Assembly (NCBI RefSeq): GCF_014898055.3
Contig: NW_023604295.1
Coordinates: forward strand, 137,360,676-137,424,675
Length of the DNA: 64,000 nucleotides
Direction: 5' to 3'
Origin: Talpa occidentalis
Lineage: Eukaryota; Chordata; Mammalia; Eulipotyphla; Talpidae
Below are positions 46,280 to 56,850 of this stretch, piece by piece (position 1 is the first letter of the stretch; each line of letters opens with the position of its first letter). The notes under the pieces are model-generated. The model did no database searches. It saw nothing but the letters and a program-made list of their open reading frames with translations, and was not told the DNA's origin. Made by a program: the position numbers and the translations under genes.

Positions 46280-46295
46280 AAGAATAAGTGTTACA

Positions 46296-46557
46296 TAGGC
46301 CTCCCTGTTGGTGCAAGGGTTAAGTCTCAGCACTATGAAGCAATCCCCAGCCACTTCAGCATGAGCTTGAGCCCTCGTCAGGGACCTACCCACATGGCAC
46401 TGCAGACCTCTCCTGTCTCGCCCGCTGCTCCTCTCAGGAGTGTATTTCAGTCGATTTGCCTGTTCTGTTCCCCACTCTGTCTCTGGTGAATCCTCTCACC
46501 CCCACACCTCTGGCCTGCACCCCAGCTCTTGTATGCATAAATAAATCTTTAAAAAAA
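46296..46557 (+). mobile_element. tRNA-derived T+ SINE, type A
   Basis: GGCCTCCCTGTTGGTGCAAG head, type-A body and tail GTATGCATAAATAAATCTTT plus A9. Target-site duplication AAGAATAAGTGTTAC (46280-46294) and AAGAATACGTGTTAC (46558-46572), one mismatch. Confidence 0.95.
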
Positions 46558-46783
46558 AAGAATACGTGTTACCTAATGAGTGATGGAGATGAACCAGTTC
46601 TTCTGTTTAAAGAAAATGTATCACTACATTATTTCTTCATCTTTTGTGGAATCAAAGTTGCAGAAATGGAGGGAGAAGTAATGAAATAATTCAAATGCTG
46701 CTAGTGTTATTGGTCACTGAAGTTAAGTACTTTTATTAAATGTGTAAAGACTACACATTTATTTAAAAATATTTTATAATGAT

Positions 46784-47031
46784 GGGCCTCCCTGGTGGCG
46801 CAGCGGTTGAGCGCTGGGTTGCGAAGCTGCCCGCAGCCTTTGCAGCGCCGGTTCGATCCCCAGCTGCTCCCCGGCCACCGGAGGAGGGTCCCACATGGCT
46901 CGCAGACCTCTCCTGCCGCCCGCTGCTCCCCTCAGCAGTGTACTTCGGTCCTTCTGCCTGCTCTGCTCCCCGCTCTGGCTCTGGTGAATTCTCTCACCCT
47001 CCCGCGTTTTTGACTGTACCCAGTGCTTGTA

Positions 47032-47078
<47 letters not shown>

Positions 47079-47094
47079 ATCTTAAAAAAAAATC
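46784..47094 (+). mobile_element. tRNA-derived T+ SINE, type B (youngest looking)
   Basis: Full-length copy with intact pol III boxes: A box TGGCGCAGCGG (46796-46806) and B box GGTTCGATCCC (46850-46860). Type-B middle CCGGCCACCGGAGGAGGGTC. The AAAT tail has expanded to about 12 units (47031-47080) before TCTT and A residues. Target-site duplication unclear. Both overlapping frames here (72 and 87 codons) are SINE translation. Confidence 0.96.
47031..47080 (+). repeat. (AAAT)n microsatellite in SINE tail
   Basis: About 12 AAAT units, seeded by the AATAAATAAAT tail of the SINE. Confidence 0.95.
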
Positions 47095-49035
47095 CCACTT
47101 TAAAAAAAAATTGATAATGAAATAAAGAGATACTCAGAGTAAGAAGGAGAATTCTTTGTATAAAGGATACTAGTACAGATCCAGTGAACCATAAGCACAC
47201 ACATGGGCACACACACATACACACACACAGATACACACAAATCTCAAACAATTTACCTTATTTTACCAATGCAAACATCCAAATATTTTCACTATCAGTC
47301 ACTTTGAAACAGTATTTGCTAAAGGCAGGAGAACATATGCTATGCAGGGACTTTTGATATGGTTTTGAGTTATTCAACCACAAATATGCTCAATTTTTAC
47401 TTTGGATAACAAGATTAATGGAAGAAAGAGGGAACTGGGAGAAGACATTTGGTCACTTGATTTGTGAATTTTTTTTTAACACATCTTTCTCTATTCCTTT
47501 GCAAGCCTTTTATTCTCTGCTTCTTACACTATTTTTCTCCATGACTTACTCTGGTTATTTTTCAATATTATCTTTTATTTCTCACTAAGATGCACTTACT
47601 AGCAGTGATGAACACTTGAAAAAAGAAAACATCACAAAAATAGGGAAATGGAGCAAAGATATTTCTGGTGAAGGAGATTTCCAGAGGAAACTAGAAGTGT
47701 TTAATATGTAGCATATAGTAATTCCCAGCAACAGGCGTGAATTGTGGGATTAGCAGCAATAGAAGTTATCTTCCTGGTTTCCTAGGGTCTGGGTGTGGTC
47801 AGAGTAGACTCTTGGTTTATGGGAATCACAGCCAATGCATTTACTCATCTTCCTTCTGGTGTTTTCTCGTTCTGCTTCTTAGACAACAAGGAGTCGACTA
47901 CCCAGCACTTTCTTTTTTGAACTACAACTCCGTGTGCTGTTTCAAGCCTGCCCTGGTTACAGCCATTACAGAGAGAAAAGAGGTTAAGAGGTAGTAAGAA
48001 TGTGAGTGTAAATGCATGGGCAAAATATAAAAGACTTTCCCGACTGCCCTGAGCTACTCCATATGGTCCACGGTCCGGTGGCAGCTTGCAATGGGAGGAC
48101 CGTATCTTTCAGTCCCATGTATAAATTTGCTCTGTAAATTAAAATGCTGGCGTGTGCTCCCCTGGTGTTTAGGAAGGTGAGTGATGACCTTGGTGGGAGT
48201 ATGTTTGTGTAGAAATGTGTCATAAAAGATGATGTCTTGGCCCAAGAAATGTAGGGTCCAAGTTTAGTCATTTGTTAAGAAAAAAATACCAGAGTTAAAC
48301 AGAACTAACACATCACCAGAGTGAGACTCTTGCCAAATGTAGCTTTCATTTGAATCTGAAATATCAGCTTTTACCCTATGTTTTTAAGTAATATTTTAAC
48401 GTTTTCCTTTAAAGTGTTTCCCTGTTGGTTTTGGTCATTTTCTAAGTTACAAAAGAAAGCAATAGTGGTGGATATTGTTTACTGACCGAAATGTTAATTA
48501 TACTATCGATTGATTATTCCCCTCCTGTTCATTTATTGCATAATTATGTAGCATTTATTTTCTGAACTTAAACTAGTGAACTAGGTTTTAAGTGTATTCT
48601 CATTTTGAGACTTGCACAATAAAATACTGGTAATAGATTTGAGTGAGGAAATGTTTCTGGAGCAGCTTTTCCTATCATTTGTTCCTGATTTTTTTTTACA
48701 TATTAAGTAAAATACGTAAATTTGCAAGACCCATCCACAGAGCTCTTTGACAAGTCATATTTTAGGGAAAGGTCTAAAAAGACAATTATTAAAAACAGAT
48801 TAGCTTCCTCTATCCATGTTGCTTCCCTGAAAGTGGTTCCCACGATATTCTGATATTCTCACACTGGTTAATCTATGTTTAAAGGAAAAAACAATATCCA
48901 TGTTTCAGGTTAACAAATATTACCACTTAATGTGAATAATTGAACACATGTTAGGATGTTATAAATGCCAACAACGTACTGTAACAGAACAACTATGTTT
49001 TGCAGATTTTATAAACCTAAAAGAAAAAAAACACT
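47095..49035. other. No gene seen; unassigned
   Basis: CA-rich patch at 47195-47240. Frames of 85-95 codons at 47737-48271 without motifs. Confidence 0.4.
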
Positions 49036-49053
49036 GAAAAGAAAATGGTTAGA

Positions 49054-49365
49054 GGGGACTCCCTCATGGTGCAAAGGGTTAAGACGCAGCACTATAAAGC
49101 ATCCTCAGCCACTATAGCACAAGTTCAATCCCCAGCCATGGAGCTACCCACATGGTGCAGCAGACCTCTCCTGCCTCTCCCGCTGTTCCCCAAGCAGTGT
49201 ATTTCAGTACATTTGCCTGTTCTGCTCCCCACTCTGTCTCTGGTGAATCTTCTCACTACCACCACCGCCCTGCATCTCTGGCCTGCCCCCAGCTCTTGTA
49301 TGCGTAAATAAATAAATCTTTAAAAAAAAATAAGAAGGCTATCTCTGGCTTTAAAAAGAAAGAAA
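49054..49365 (+). mobile_element. tRNA-derived T+ SINE, type A, with 3' transduced flank
   Basis: Head GGGACTCCCTCATGGTGCAA, type-A body, tail GCGTAAATAAATAAATCTTT then A9 (to about 49330), and then about 20 bases of non-SINE sequence (TAAGAAGGCTATCTCTGGCT) and a second A/G-rich end. The target-site duplication GAAAAGAAAATGGTTAGA is exact over 18 bp (49036-49053 and 49366-49383), so the extra sequence lies inside the insertion. Confidence 0.92.
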
Positions 49366-49383
49366 GAAAAGAAAATGGTTAGA

Positions 49384-49579
49384 AACATTATATGCACCTG
49401 AAATCTTCAACACAGGTTTTCCAAATGCTCACTGAAGGTGTTATCAATAGTTTTCTGTCTGCAGGGAATACCCAGATTGGTAAAGATTTCACAGGAAGGA
49501 GATGAAATATTATTTTCTATAAGGACCATGGAAAATCACTACTAAATCATTTGCTAAGTGCTGCTCAACCTGTGCCTAT
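49384..49579. other. No gene seen; short unassigned stretch
   Basis: No recognisable element. Confidence 0.4.
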
Positions 49580-49648
49580 GAGACTAACACACCTCCCGAG
49601 CCGAGCTGTGTGTGTCAACACCACAACGTGGTGTGTTGGCTTAGTCTC
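49580..49648. other. Stem-loop with nested hairpin
   Basis: Outer arms GAGACTAA (49580-49587) and TTAGTCTC (49641-49648) are perfect complements. Inside, ACACCAC, loop AAC, GTGGTGT (49618-49634) forms a 7-bp stem that can extend outward through CAAC/GTTG with a 2-nt bulge. No known family recognised. Confidence 0.75.
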
Positions 49649-49686
49649 GAGGGACACGGACTCTAATGCCAGATCCAGACTCAGAC

Positions 49687-49711
49687 AACTTTGATCTACT
49701 AGATCAAAGTT
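49687..49711. other. Perfect 11-bp hairpin, 3-nt loop
   Basis: AACTTTGATCT, loop ACT, AGATCAAAGTT. Only 38 bp from the stem-loop at 49580-49648. Confidence 0.92.
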
Positions 49712-51546
49712 CATGTTCATGGATTCAAAGTGATATGTGGAAAGTTTACAGGATTAAAGTCCCACAAGCTTGTTTCTATCATCAGCGATGGCCCAGATGC
49801 TCTTCCATTAACTTCTTTAAATAGCACATTTTGAACTTACTTTCTTGATTGTCTTGATAATAAACTGAAGCACCATCTGTCTCCTTGGGTCATCCGTGGA
49901 GCTGTAAACCTCAACCAGGAAGACTGAGTCATCATCTAAACATGACTTGCATTCTTAGCACGACTCTTTTTTTCCCCTCAAATGTTATTGACTTGCCAAT
50001 TATTTGCATGACTATGTAATTTGGGGAGTACGGCTACACACTCGCCCAGTGCACATCTTTCACTCACCCTCCACCAAAGCGGGCACACATCTTTATTTTA
50101 CATTTTTTTATTTTACAGTAGACATACCCCAGCATAAATCTGAGTCATCATCCATGTGAAGAGTCTTCTTAGACATCACTTAATTTCTTTTCTTTCTCTT
50201 TTAAAAAACGATGTCAACATTTGACAGAAATTTGTTTTTAAGCTCTTGATATTTCATCTGTAAAAATTTTAGGTCTGAGAAGTGAAAACCACACAAGAGT
50301 CCTGGGACGCTAGCTCAGGCAGACTCCAATTCATCAAATCTCCCCCTGGAATGTCTCCCCAAGAGAACAAATGCTTGATGGCTCATTGCAACCATCTTTC
50401 AAAAGCACTTCCCAAGTTGCACAGCATGGAAGGAGCTTCATCCTCTGTCTGTGCATGTTACTTGGGGCTGGCAAAGATGCCACCCTTACTACTGGCAGTT
50501 TCTGAACCCCAAACACAAGCTACATTCCCAATTACAGAAAAGGAATCTCTTTATCATGAAGATGAACAAATAATTGTGTTCACGAACAGGATTTTTTTCT
50601 CTCCTTTAGATACAAAATTAAAAGGCAAAGGCATGAAGTCATTTTCTTTCATTGATTTGCTTTCAGTTTATTATAGCATGGATTTGAAAGGTGGACTTGA
50701 AGAATAGTGTCTTCATAAAATCAAACACCCTGTAAAAATGATAAAGTGAGCCAAAATAAATAATAAGGTGAAAAGCATGTGAGAAGTAAATCTGTGTTCA
50801 ACCACAATACATATTAGATTCAGTCTTTTATTTCAATTCCATTCTCATTTTAAATGACATGTTGGAATTTTGTTTCAATGGTGAATGTTTCCAATGTGGA
50901 ACTATAGAAGGTTCCTAGTAAAATTAAAAAGGGGAAATATGAGAATCATCTGAGTGAGTGATAGCTTTCTCTCACTTTCAGATATTGATATAATTATTAA
51001 TAGGGGAAGGCGAAGCATTAACAGCATAAAAGGTGACATATTTTCTTTTCTTGCCCATTTCCTCCCTCACCCTGCAGAATCCTACTCTGGTTGTCTTTTC
51101 AAGTAAAGCTTGTTTTTTAAACCTTCTAGAATCCTTTTTGATCAGAGGCACATTACACTGGCAAGAGCCCAGCTACTGCTCCCAGTAGAACTTCTGCAAA
51201 GAGGCTCTGCAGAGGTTTTGTTTGAAGCCTCATCTGGTGTCTCAATGCATTCAATATTTCCTGAGTACAAGGTGAAAGCCAAAATTCAGCTTGAAAGCAT
51301 CAGTTTTTTTATTCGGTTTTACTCAAATATCCATTTTCCCCTTTTGAAAAAGATAAAATTGACGTTGGTTATGAGAGAAAGAGGAACAGGAACCTAATGC
51401 CAGATAATTAGATCAATGAATGTTTTACACTGCAATTTCTCTAACCACACAGATTTGCGATAACTCGTAACATTTGAGCAGGGATGGGGCGGGTAATGGG
51501 AGCAATGTAAGGCAAAGAACAATTAAACAAAAAGAAATGTAAGATA
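49712..51546. other. No supported gene; 141-codon frame at 50282-50707
   Basis: The plus frame at 50282-50707 (MKTTQESWDASSGRLQFIKS at its start) is the second longest in the window. It shows no recognisable domain and no good start context. Another of 95 codons lies at 51110-51397. Both are probably fortuitous, although a decayed element cannot be excluded. Confidence 0.4.
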
Positions 51547-51834
51547 GGGCCTCCCCTCGTGGCACAGGCGGTTGAGCACCAGTTGAGTGCCAGTTGAGTG
51601 CCGTTCTGTGAAGCTGCCTGCAGCCTCTGCAGTGCCGGTTCGATACCCGGCCAGCAGGCGAGAATCCCATATGGTGCAGCAGACCTCCCCAGTCTCGCCC
51701 GCTGCTCCCCTCAGCAGTGTATTTCTTCAGTCTGCCTGTTCTGTTCCCCACTCTGGCTCTGGTGAATTCTCTCACTCTCCCACGCTTCTGACTGTACCCA
51801 GTGCTTGTATAAATAAATAAAATTAATTAAAAAA
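51547..51834 (+). mobile_element. tRNA-derived T+ SINE, intermediate, 11-bp triplication
   Basis: Head GGGCCTCCCCTCGTGGCACA, then three 11-bp units (CGGTTGAGCAC, CAGTTGAGTGC, CAGTTGAGTGC at 51569-51601), B box GGTTCGATACCC. Middle is type A (AGCAGACCTCCCCAGTCTCG) but the 3' third is type B (CTGGCTCTGGTGAATTCTCT, TGACTGTACCCAGTGCTTGT). A subfamily intermediate or mosaic. Confidence 0.93.
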
Positions 51835-52594
51835 AGAATATTTGCTTCCATGGACTCAAAAAACAAGGTTATAATTGCATGCCTCTTATTCAGTCAAATT
51901 TTCTGCTAGGGAAAAAAAATTCCTACTTTGTATAATGTCATATTTTTTGGCATTCCATAAAATAACATCAGAACTTTGGGGTAACTTTTCACATCATCAT
52001 GTTGAAAAAGCACCAATCCCAAGACCTGTTTCATTTAAAAGCACGCTCCTTAAAAAACTTTCTTACCATTCAGTAAATAACAATACTAGAAAAGGAGTCT
52101 CAAATTAAGGACTAACTAGGTGCTTAACACAAAGACAATGATCTTTGACTGGTTAATGAATTTATACTTTTCTTGTCCAAAATTAAAAGATGACAGAAAC
52201 CTTGATAGAAAGTTTAATGTGTTTCAGCTGAAAAATAAATTTTGAAGTGGTTGAATATAATTATAAACTCTTGATATGATGCCCTTAATTTCTATTTTTT
52301 GATATTTCTTTCAGTTTTTGATACCACAATCTTAACAAAATGGGTATATTAAATAACATATTTTGCTCATGGGGAGGGGAGGTCTGTACTAGACATTTAA
52401 TATGGGGAATGTTTGGTAGTGCAGAGGATTAAGAAAAGATCAGACATTGCTGCTTTACAAAACCCAAAGTGTCATACAAACATATTTATAGTAAATTCAC
52501 AATAAATATTGACTGGCAGAAGGGGAAAGCCTAGAAACCAGGTGAGGACTGTAATGAGAAAGTGAAATTCTAAGCTGGATCCAAACCATACTCC
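51835..52594. other. No gene seen; AT-rich, unassigned
   Basis: GGTAGTGCAGAGGATTAAG near 52415 faintly recalls a SINE head, but nothing else of the element follows. Confidence 0.4.
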
Positions 52595-52599
52595 TCCCT

Positions 52600-52703
52600 C
52601 TACACCTCTTGGCTATTGTAAATAGTATTGCAATTACCACAGAGCTGCATATTTCTTTCCTAACTAAAGTTCTCATCTTCTTTGAATAAATACTCAGAAG
52701 TAG
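52600..52703 (-). mobile_element. Outer L1: inverted 5' segment
   Basis: CACCTCTTGGCTATTGTAAA, then GAGCTGCATATTTCTTTCCT and TTTGAATAAATACTCAGAAG with TAGAAT, are the reverse complement of L1 ORF2. It meets sense L1 sequence at about 52704, and both sides contain the CAATAGCCAAGA block, as expected from twin priming. Confidence 0.75.
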
Positions 52704-52770
52704 AATAGCAATAGCCAAGATGTAAAAAAAACCTAAGTACTCATCAACAAATGGTTGAATAAACTGTGTG
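52704..52770 (+). mobile_element. Outer L1: sense segment, part 1
   Basis: AGCAATAGCCAAGATGTAAA, then CCTAAGTACTCATCAACAAA and TGGTTGAATAAA, match sense L1 ORF2 ('atagccaagatatggaaacaacctaagtgtccatcaacagatgaatggataaag'). It breaks off here and resumes at about 53490. Confidence 0.75.
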
Positions 52771-52771
52771 T

Positions 52772-53245
52772 TTCTGTCTGACCCTTCATGTTGTTTGTCT
52801 ATATGCCACAAATAAGAGAAACCATCTGGTATTTGTCTTTCTCTTTCTGGCTTATTTCACTTAGCATTATCCCTTCCAGTTCCATCCATGTTATTACAAG
52901 TGGCAAAGGTTCGTCTTTTTTCATAGGTGAGTAGTATTCCAACATGTGTATGTACCGCATCTTACTCATCCACTCATCTTAAGTTGTTTCCATAACTTAG
53001 CTATTGTCAACAGTGCTGCAATGAATGCAAAAAGTGCAGATATCCCTTCAAATTAGCCTTTTTGTATTCTTCAGGTGGATATCTGAGCATGGAATAGCTG
53101 GATCCTATTGTAGATTTACTGTATATTTTTAGTATTTTGAGAAATCACCATGCTGTTTTCCATAGGGAAAGTGGACCAGTCTCCCTTCCTATCAATAGTA
53201 TATGAAGTTTCCTTTTTCTGCACATCCTCATCATCACCACAAGTC
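52772..53245 (-). mobile_element. Inner L1: inverted segment
   Basis: Antisense ORF2 and start of 3' UTR: CTTTCTCTTTCTGGCTTATT, TTCCAGTTCCATCCATGTTA, ATAACTTAGCTATTGTCAAC, GGTGGATATCTGAGCATGGA and TTTCCTTTTTCTGCACATCC, in reverse L1 order. Sits between the two halves of the outer L1. Confidence 0.75.
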
Positions 53246-53249
53246 TCTG

Positions 53250-53476
53250 ATTGTAGAATTGAGGCTACCATAAGGGAGGAGGAGGGTGAAGCGCAGGGCC
53301 TGGAGAGGGCCTGATGGATTATGATGGAGGATTCCCTGTGCTTTGGTTGTAGGTGTGGCATGATAACATACATCTGAAAAGGGGTAATCCTATGCTTCTG
53401 AATCATATACGGTGTACAAACCAATGTTACCTCAATAAAAAAATAAAAAGCTCCTAAACAGTTAAAAAAAAAAAGA
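53250..53476 (+). mobile_element. Inner L1: sense 3' UTR with poly(A)
   Basis: GATTGTAGAATTGAGGCTAC onward, then GAATCATATACGGTGTACAA, ACCAATGTTACCTCAATAAA and A-rich sequence to 53476. This is the 3' end belonging to the inverted segment at 52772-53245. Possible target-site duplication AAACTGTGTGT near 52768 and AAACTATGTAT near 53479, imperfect. Confidence 0.7.
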
Positions 53477-53489
53477 AACTATGTATACA

Positions 53490-53910
53490 CAAAGTTTATA
53501 CACATACATAAGCATGTTTGTATACAATGAAATACTACTCAGAATAAAAAAGGTAAAATGCTATTTTGCATCAAATGCAAATGGAACTTGCAATGATTAT
53601 GCTAAGTGAAACAAGTCAGATCAAGAAAGACAAATACTGCATAAGTTCACTCTTAGTGGAAGACAAAGGAAAAAAAAGCAAAGGAACAAATAAAACAAAA
53701 CAGAAACAAACTCTTAGAGAACAGATTGGTGGTAGCCAGAGAGAAATGAGGTTGGGGGTTGGTAAAACTGATCAAGGGGGTCAAGCCCTGGGGATGGACG
53801 GATGTTTGGTGATAATCATGATGTGGTGAACACAGATGCGGAATTTTCATGGAATTATTATTAAACTTACACAATGTTATAAACCAATGTCACTTCAGCA
53901 AAAATTTGTT
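53490..53910 (+). mobile_element. Outer L1: sense segment, part 2
   Basis: TATACAATGAAATACTACTC resumes the ORF2 sequence where part 1 ended. TTGCAATGATTATGCTAAGT, GAAACAAGTCAGATCAAGAA, ACAGATTGGTGGTAGCCAGA and TTATAAACCAATGTCACTTC then carry it through the 3' UTR. Confidence 0.8.
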
Positions 53911-56409
53911 TTAAAAATTAAGCAAAACTGCATCCTAAGTGTCAGTTAACTCCCTGAGGTCCTGTTCAGTTTTCTTGTCTGCAAACTTTCAGCCTGCTAA
54001 GCAATTCAAAATGGAGCTTCTGAAAAGATTCAGGCTTTTGAGCAAGTCAGAATCTCCTTTCAAAATCCTCATTTCCTTCCATCCTTGCTCTGGTTGTAGC
54101 AAAGTTTGCTTCTGCTCTGTAAGTGGGAAAATCTGTGCACGTGGGAGGGATGGCTGGCCTGTGTGGTGATCTTTAGACCAAGTTCTAAACACACACACAT
54201 GCACACACACACATGCACACACACACATGCACGCACACACATGCAAAATAAAGGTATGGTGTTATGAGGACAAGCAGCCTTTACCTGTATAGCTCTATGC
54301 TTTCTATTGGACTGGGTCTTAAAGTTCGGAACTTTTCTTTTTTTCCTATCAGAACACAGGGCAGAGTTCAGTCTGGATCTCCGGATTCAACTAAAACCGA
54401 CCTTTTCTAAAATAAAATGGCTCAGGCTTGCTGGGAAGCACATGGAAGATTCTTGGGGGTGCACTCTTGAGCTGGCATCTGGGGTAAGAAGCCCACTTGT
54501 TCTCACTGGTGCTTGTAGTGACTCTGCAGGAAGCAGAGACTGGACCTTGGGGAGGATGAGAAGACAGGCTCTTTGACCACGGAAGACCACGCGGCCAGCC
54601 TAAAATGGGCAAAAAACAAACTCTGCACTTCCTCATGTAGTTTCAGATCTAGAAGTTGACTCGAGGATAGAAGAATTAAAAAAAAAATCAAACCGTTCTC
54701 CCTTGGAATTTTGAGTTTCTCTTTTTTTTAAGAAGATATAAATTATAACCTCCTGTCTTTGCTTAACCAACAGCTAACTATAAAATAGGGTTTTTTCCTC
54801 CTTAGAAGTAATATGATATTTTTTTCCTTTTCTCAGCCTCCCTTATGCAGAGTGGAACTGTCTTGAGGAATAAGCATTATGATGTAAGATATACATTGTG
54901 GTTTGTAAATGCTCAAGTTTTTTAGATTCCTTTTTTGTCAGCTTTTAAATATGATTGAAAGCATGTTTTAAAATTACTTAAAGTTTTATCTTACAGTTTT
55001 GTTTTCCTTTGTAACTTATCATGTGTGTCCTATGTTACGTGATCATTTGTAGATCTGATATTTAAAATAGATATGTTTAACTTCTAAAAATGTTTTTTTT
55101 TTTTTAAATGTGGATTCAACTGCAGGTAAGTAAACACATACTGCTCCTATTTGGAAAGTGATTTTGAGCTGTGAGAAACCCAGGGATGTAGCAGTGTTTT
55201 GAAACAGGGATGCTGCCTTCAGTTTTTAAGAATACTAATAAAAAATTAAAAAGTCATAAAAAAAACACAAGCAGAAATACCAGGATTTAAGAAAGGCAGC
55301 TTACTAAGTTCTTTCTGCAAAAATGGTTGTTATATATGGTTATTAAAAATAGTTTGATAAATAAATTTCCAAATTCTTTAAGTGACTAAGTATGTTTTTA
55401 AGTCCAATTAATTAAAAAAAATGGTATCTTTGTGGGTGTATGCTAAGCAAATATGTAATAAAAATGTCAACTTTTAATATATCCTTCAAGCCTTACTATT
55501 TCAACAGGTGAAAGTTGAAATTTTAATTTTTAATTAAATTACTTTTTAGTTCTACTGTTAAATTCTATGATTTCTACTTTTAAATTTTATTGTTTCACTT
55601 AGAAGACATATGATAGTGAAACTGAATTTCTACCCATTTGTTAAAAGCCTGACATAAGGAGTTAGATTTATTTTAGGTCCAAACCTGTGCTAATGTAACA
55701 AATGGATATAACTTCCTTCTTCAAACCACTCATATCTTAAATATTCGCCTTTACTGTGTATTCCCCTGGAGTTCTTTCTTGAGCAAGCCAGAGGACAGAT
55801 AAGCAAATAATATTTAATGGCTGTTTTGCTGGCTGAAAATGGAATACAGTTAACAGCTTCCGTTATGTATATAATCTCCCAGAAACCAGTTTAAATTTTC
55901 AAGCAAAACAGTCATCAATATTCCATATTTCCAAATTCTTTTTCTTTCAAATTGTTTATTGAAATTTAGGTAGGTTCTTATAAACATACATTCTGGGAGG
56001 AAATTTTTTAGATAACACTAAGAAAATTACATCACTTAGGAGTCTGAAACTTTGGTTTGGATTAGAAAATTCTTTTTAGAAACTCAGTTGCGATTTGCAG
56101 CAGGAATGACCCAGCCTCAATTGTGACGATTCAGCCGGGGGCAGAGTGGCTGTGGAAGATGTCAATTTTTTATAAGAATCTAGGGTTTTTCTATATTATT
56201 TCCTACCATCTAGTCAAGCAACAAATATCAGTTTGATCTTATCCATAAGACAACACGTTATGTCAGTTCCAAGAAATCAAGCAATTATTAAGCTTAAAAT
56301 GTCTGGATTACCGTTCTTCTGTAAAACGGCATATTCATTCTGATTAGAAAATAGTAACAATAGCAATTTTGCAATTTCTGTCGTGTGTTTCCACAGATGA
56401 ATTTGAATT
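53911..56409. other. No supported gene; possible spliced blocks at 53993-54883
   Basis: Three blocks bounded by acceptor-like and donor-like sequence occur on the plus strand: 53993-54118 (donor GTAAGT), 54353-54483 (acceptor TTTCTTTTTTTCCTATCAG, donor GTAAGA), 54837-54883 (acceptor TTTTTTTCCTTTTCTCAG, donor GTAAGA). The frames do not join between the first two: splicing hits a stop after 13 codons. If real, it would be non-coding. The rest of the stretch is AT-rich without a nameable element. Confidence 0.25.
54189..54244 (+). repeat. 14-bp minisatellite, 4 units
   Basis: ACACACACACATGC three times exactly, then ACGCACACACATGC. Confidence 0.95.
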
Positions 56410-56850
56410 TTTTTTTAGTTCTTTATATTGAAAAGTATCAAACCTATAAACATGTTAAAAGGATAGTACAGCGAACACCAACATATCTTAGTTTTGCTCT
56501 TTTTAGATATTTTGCTTTTATTTTCCTCCCTGTTATATCTGTAGGCTTTTTATGCGTATGCATTTAAAAGTTTCAGTGAATGTAACATTTCACCCCTAAA
56601 TGCTTCAACATATATCATGTACGAATAAGAACATTTTCCTACAAAACTAAACTATAATATCTTTTCAGACTTTATATTCTGAATTGTTTATCAGGCTGAA
56701 AGACTGAACACCCCAGAGATCTGCTATCTAATGCACAATCTTCAGTGCTTTACATTTTCAATCCAGGATCCAATCCAGAATTATATTTCATATGTAGTCA
56801 CCATCTCTCTAATCTCCATTAATCTGGAATGAGTTTCTAATTTGATAAAG
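56410..56850 (-). mobile_element. Ancient L1 3' UTR-like repeat, antisense
   Basis: GAAAAGTATCAAACCTATAA, ATAGTACAGCGAACACCAAC, ATTTCACCCCTAAATGCTTC, AAGAACATTTTCCTACAAAA, AATCCAGGATCCAATCCAGA and TCTCTCTAATCTCCATTAAT follow a repeat block common in mammals that I associate with old L1M 3' UTRs. Family and orientation are from memory of the pattern. Confidence 0.5.

Noticed and set aside
46784..46862. Genuine tRNA gene at a SINE head
   Set aside because: A and B boxes are present but the sequence does not fold as a full cloverleaf, and it continues into the SINE body; it is a tRNA-derived SINE.
50282..50707. 141-codon open frame as a gene
   Set aside because: No motif or family resemblance; no supporting signals.
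51425..51775. 116-codon minus frame as a gene
   Set aside because: Mostly antisense SINE sequence. The same MREFTRAR-type peptide recurs in other SINE copies (25777), which shows its repeat origin.
52400..52450. Another SINE head (GGTAGTGCAGAGGATTAAG)
   Set aside because: Weak resemblance over about 20 bp and no downstream SINE body; could be chance.
53116..53424. 102-codon minus frame as a gene
   Set aside because: Lies across the inverted and sense parts of an inserted L1.
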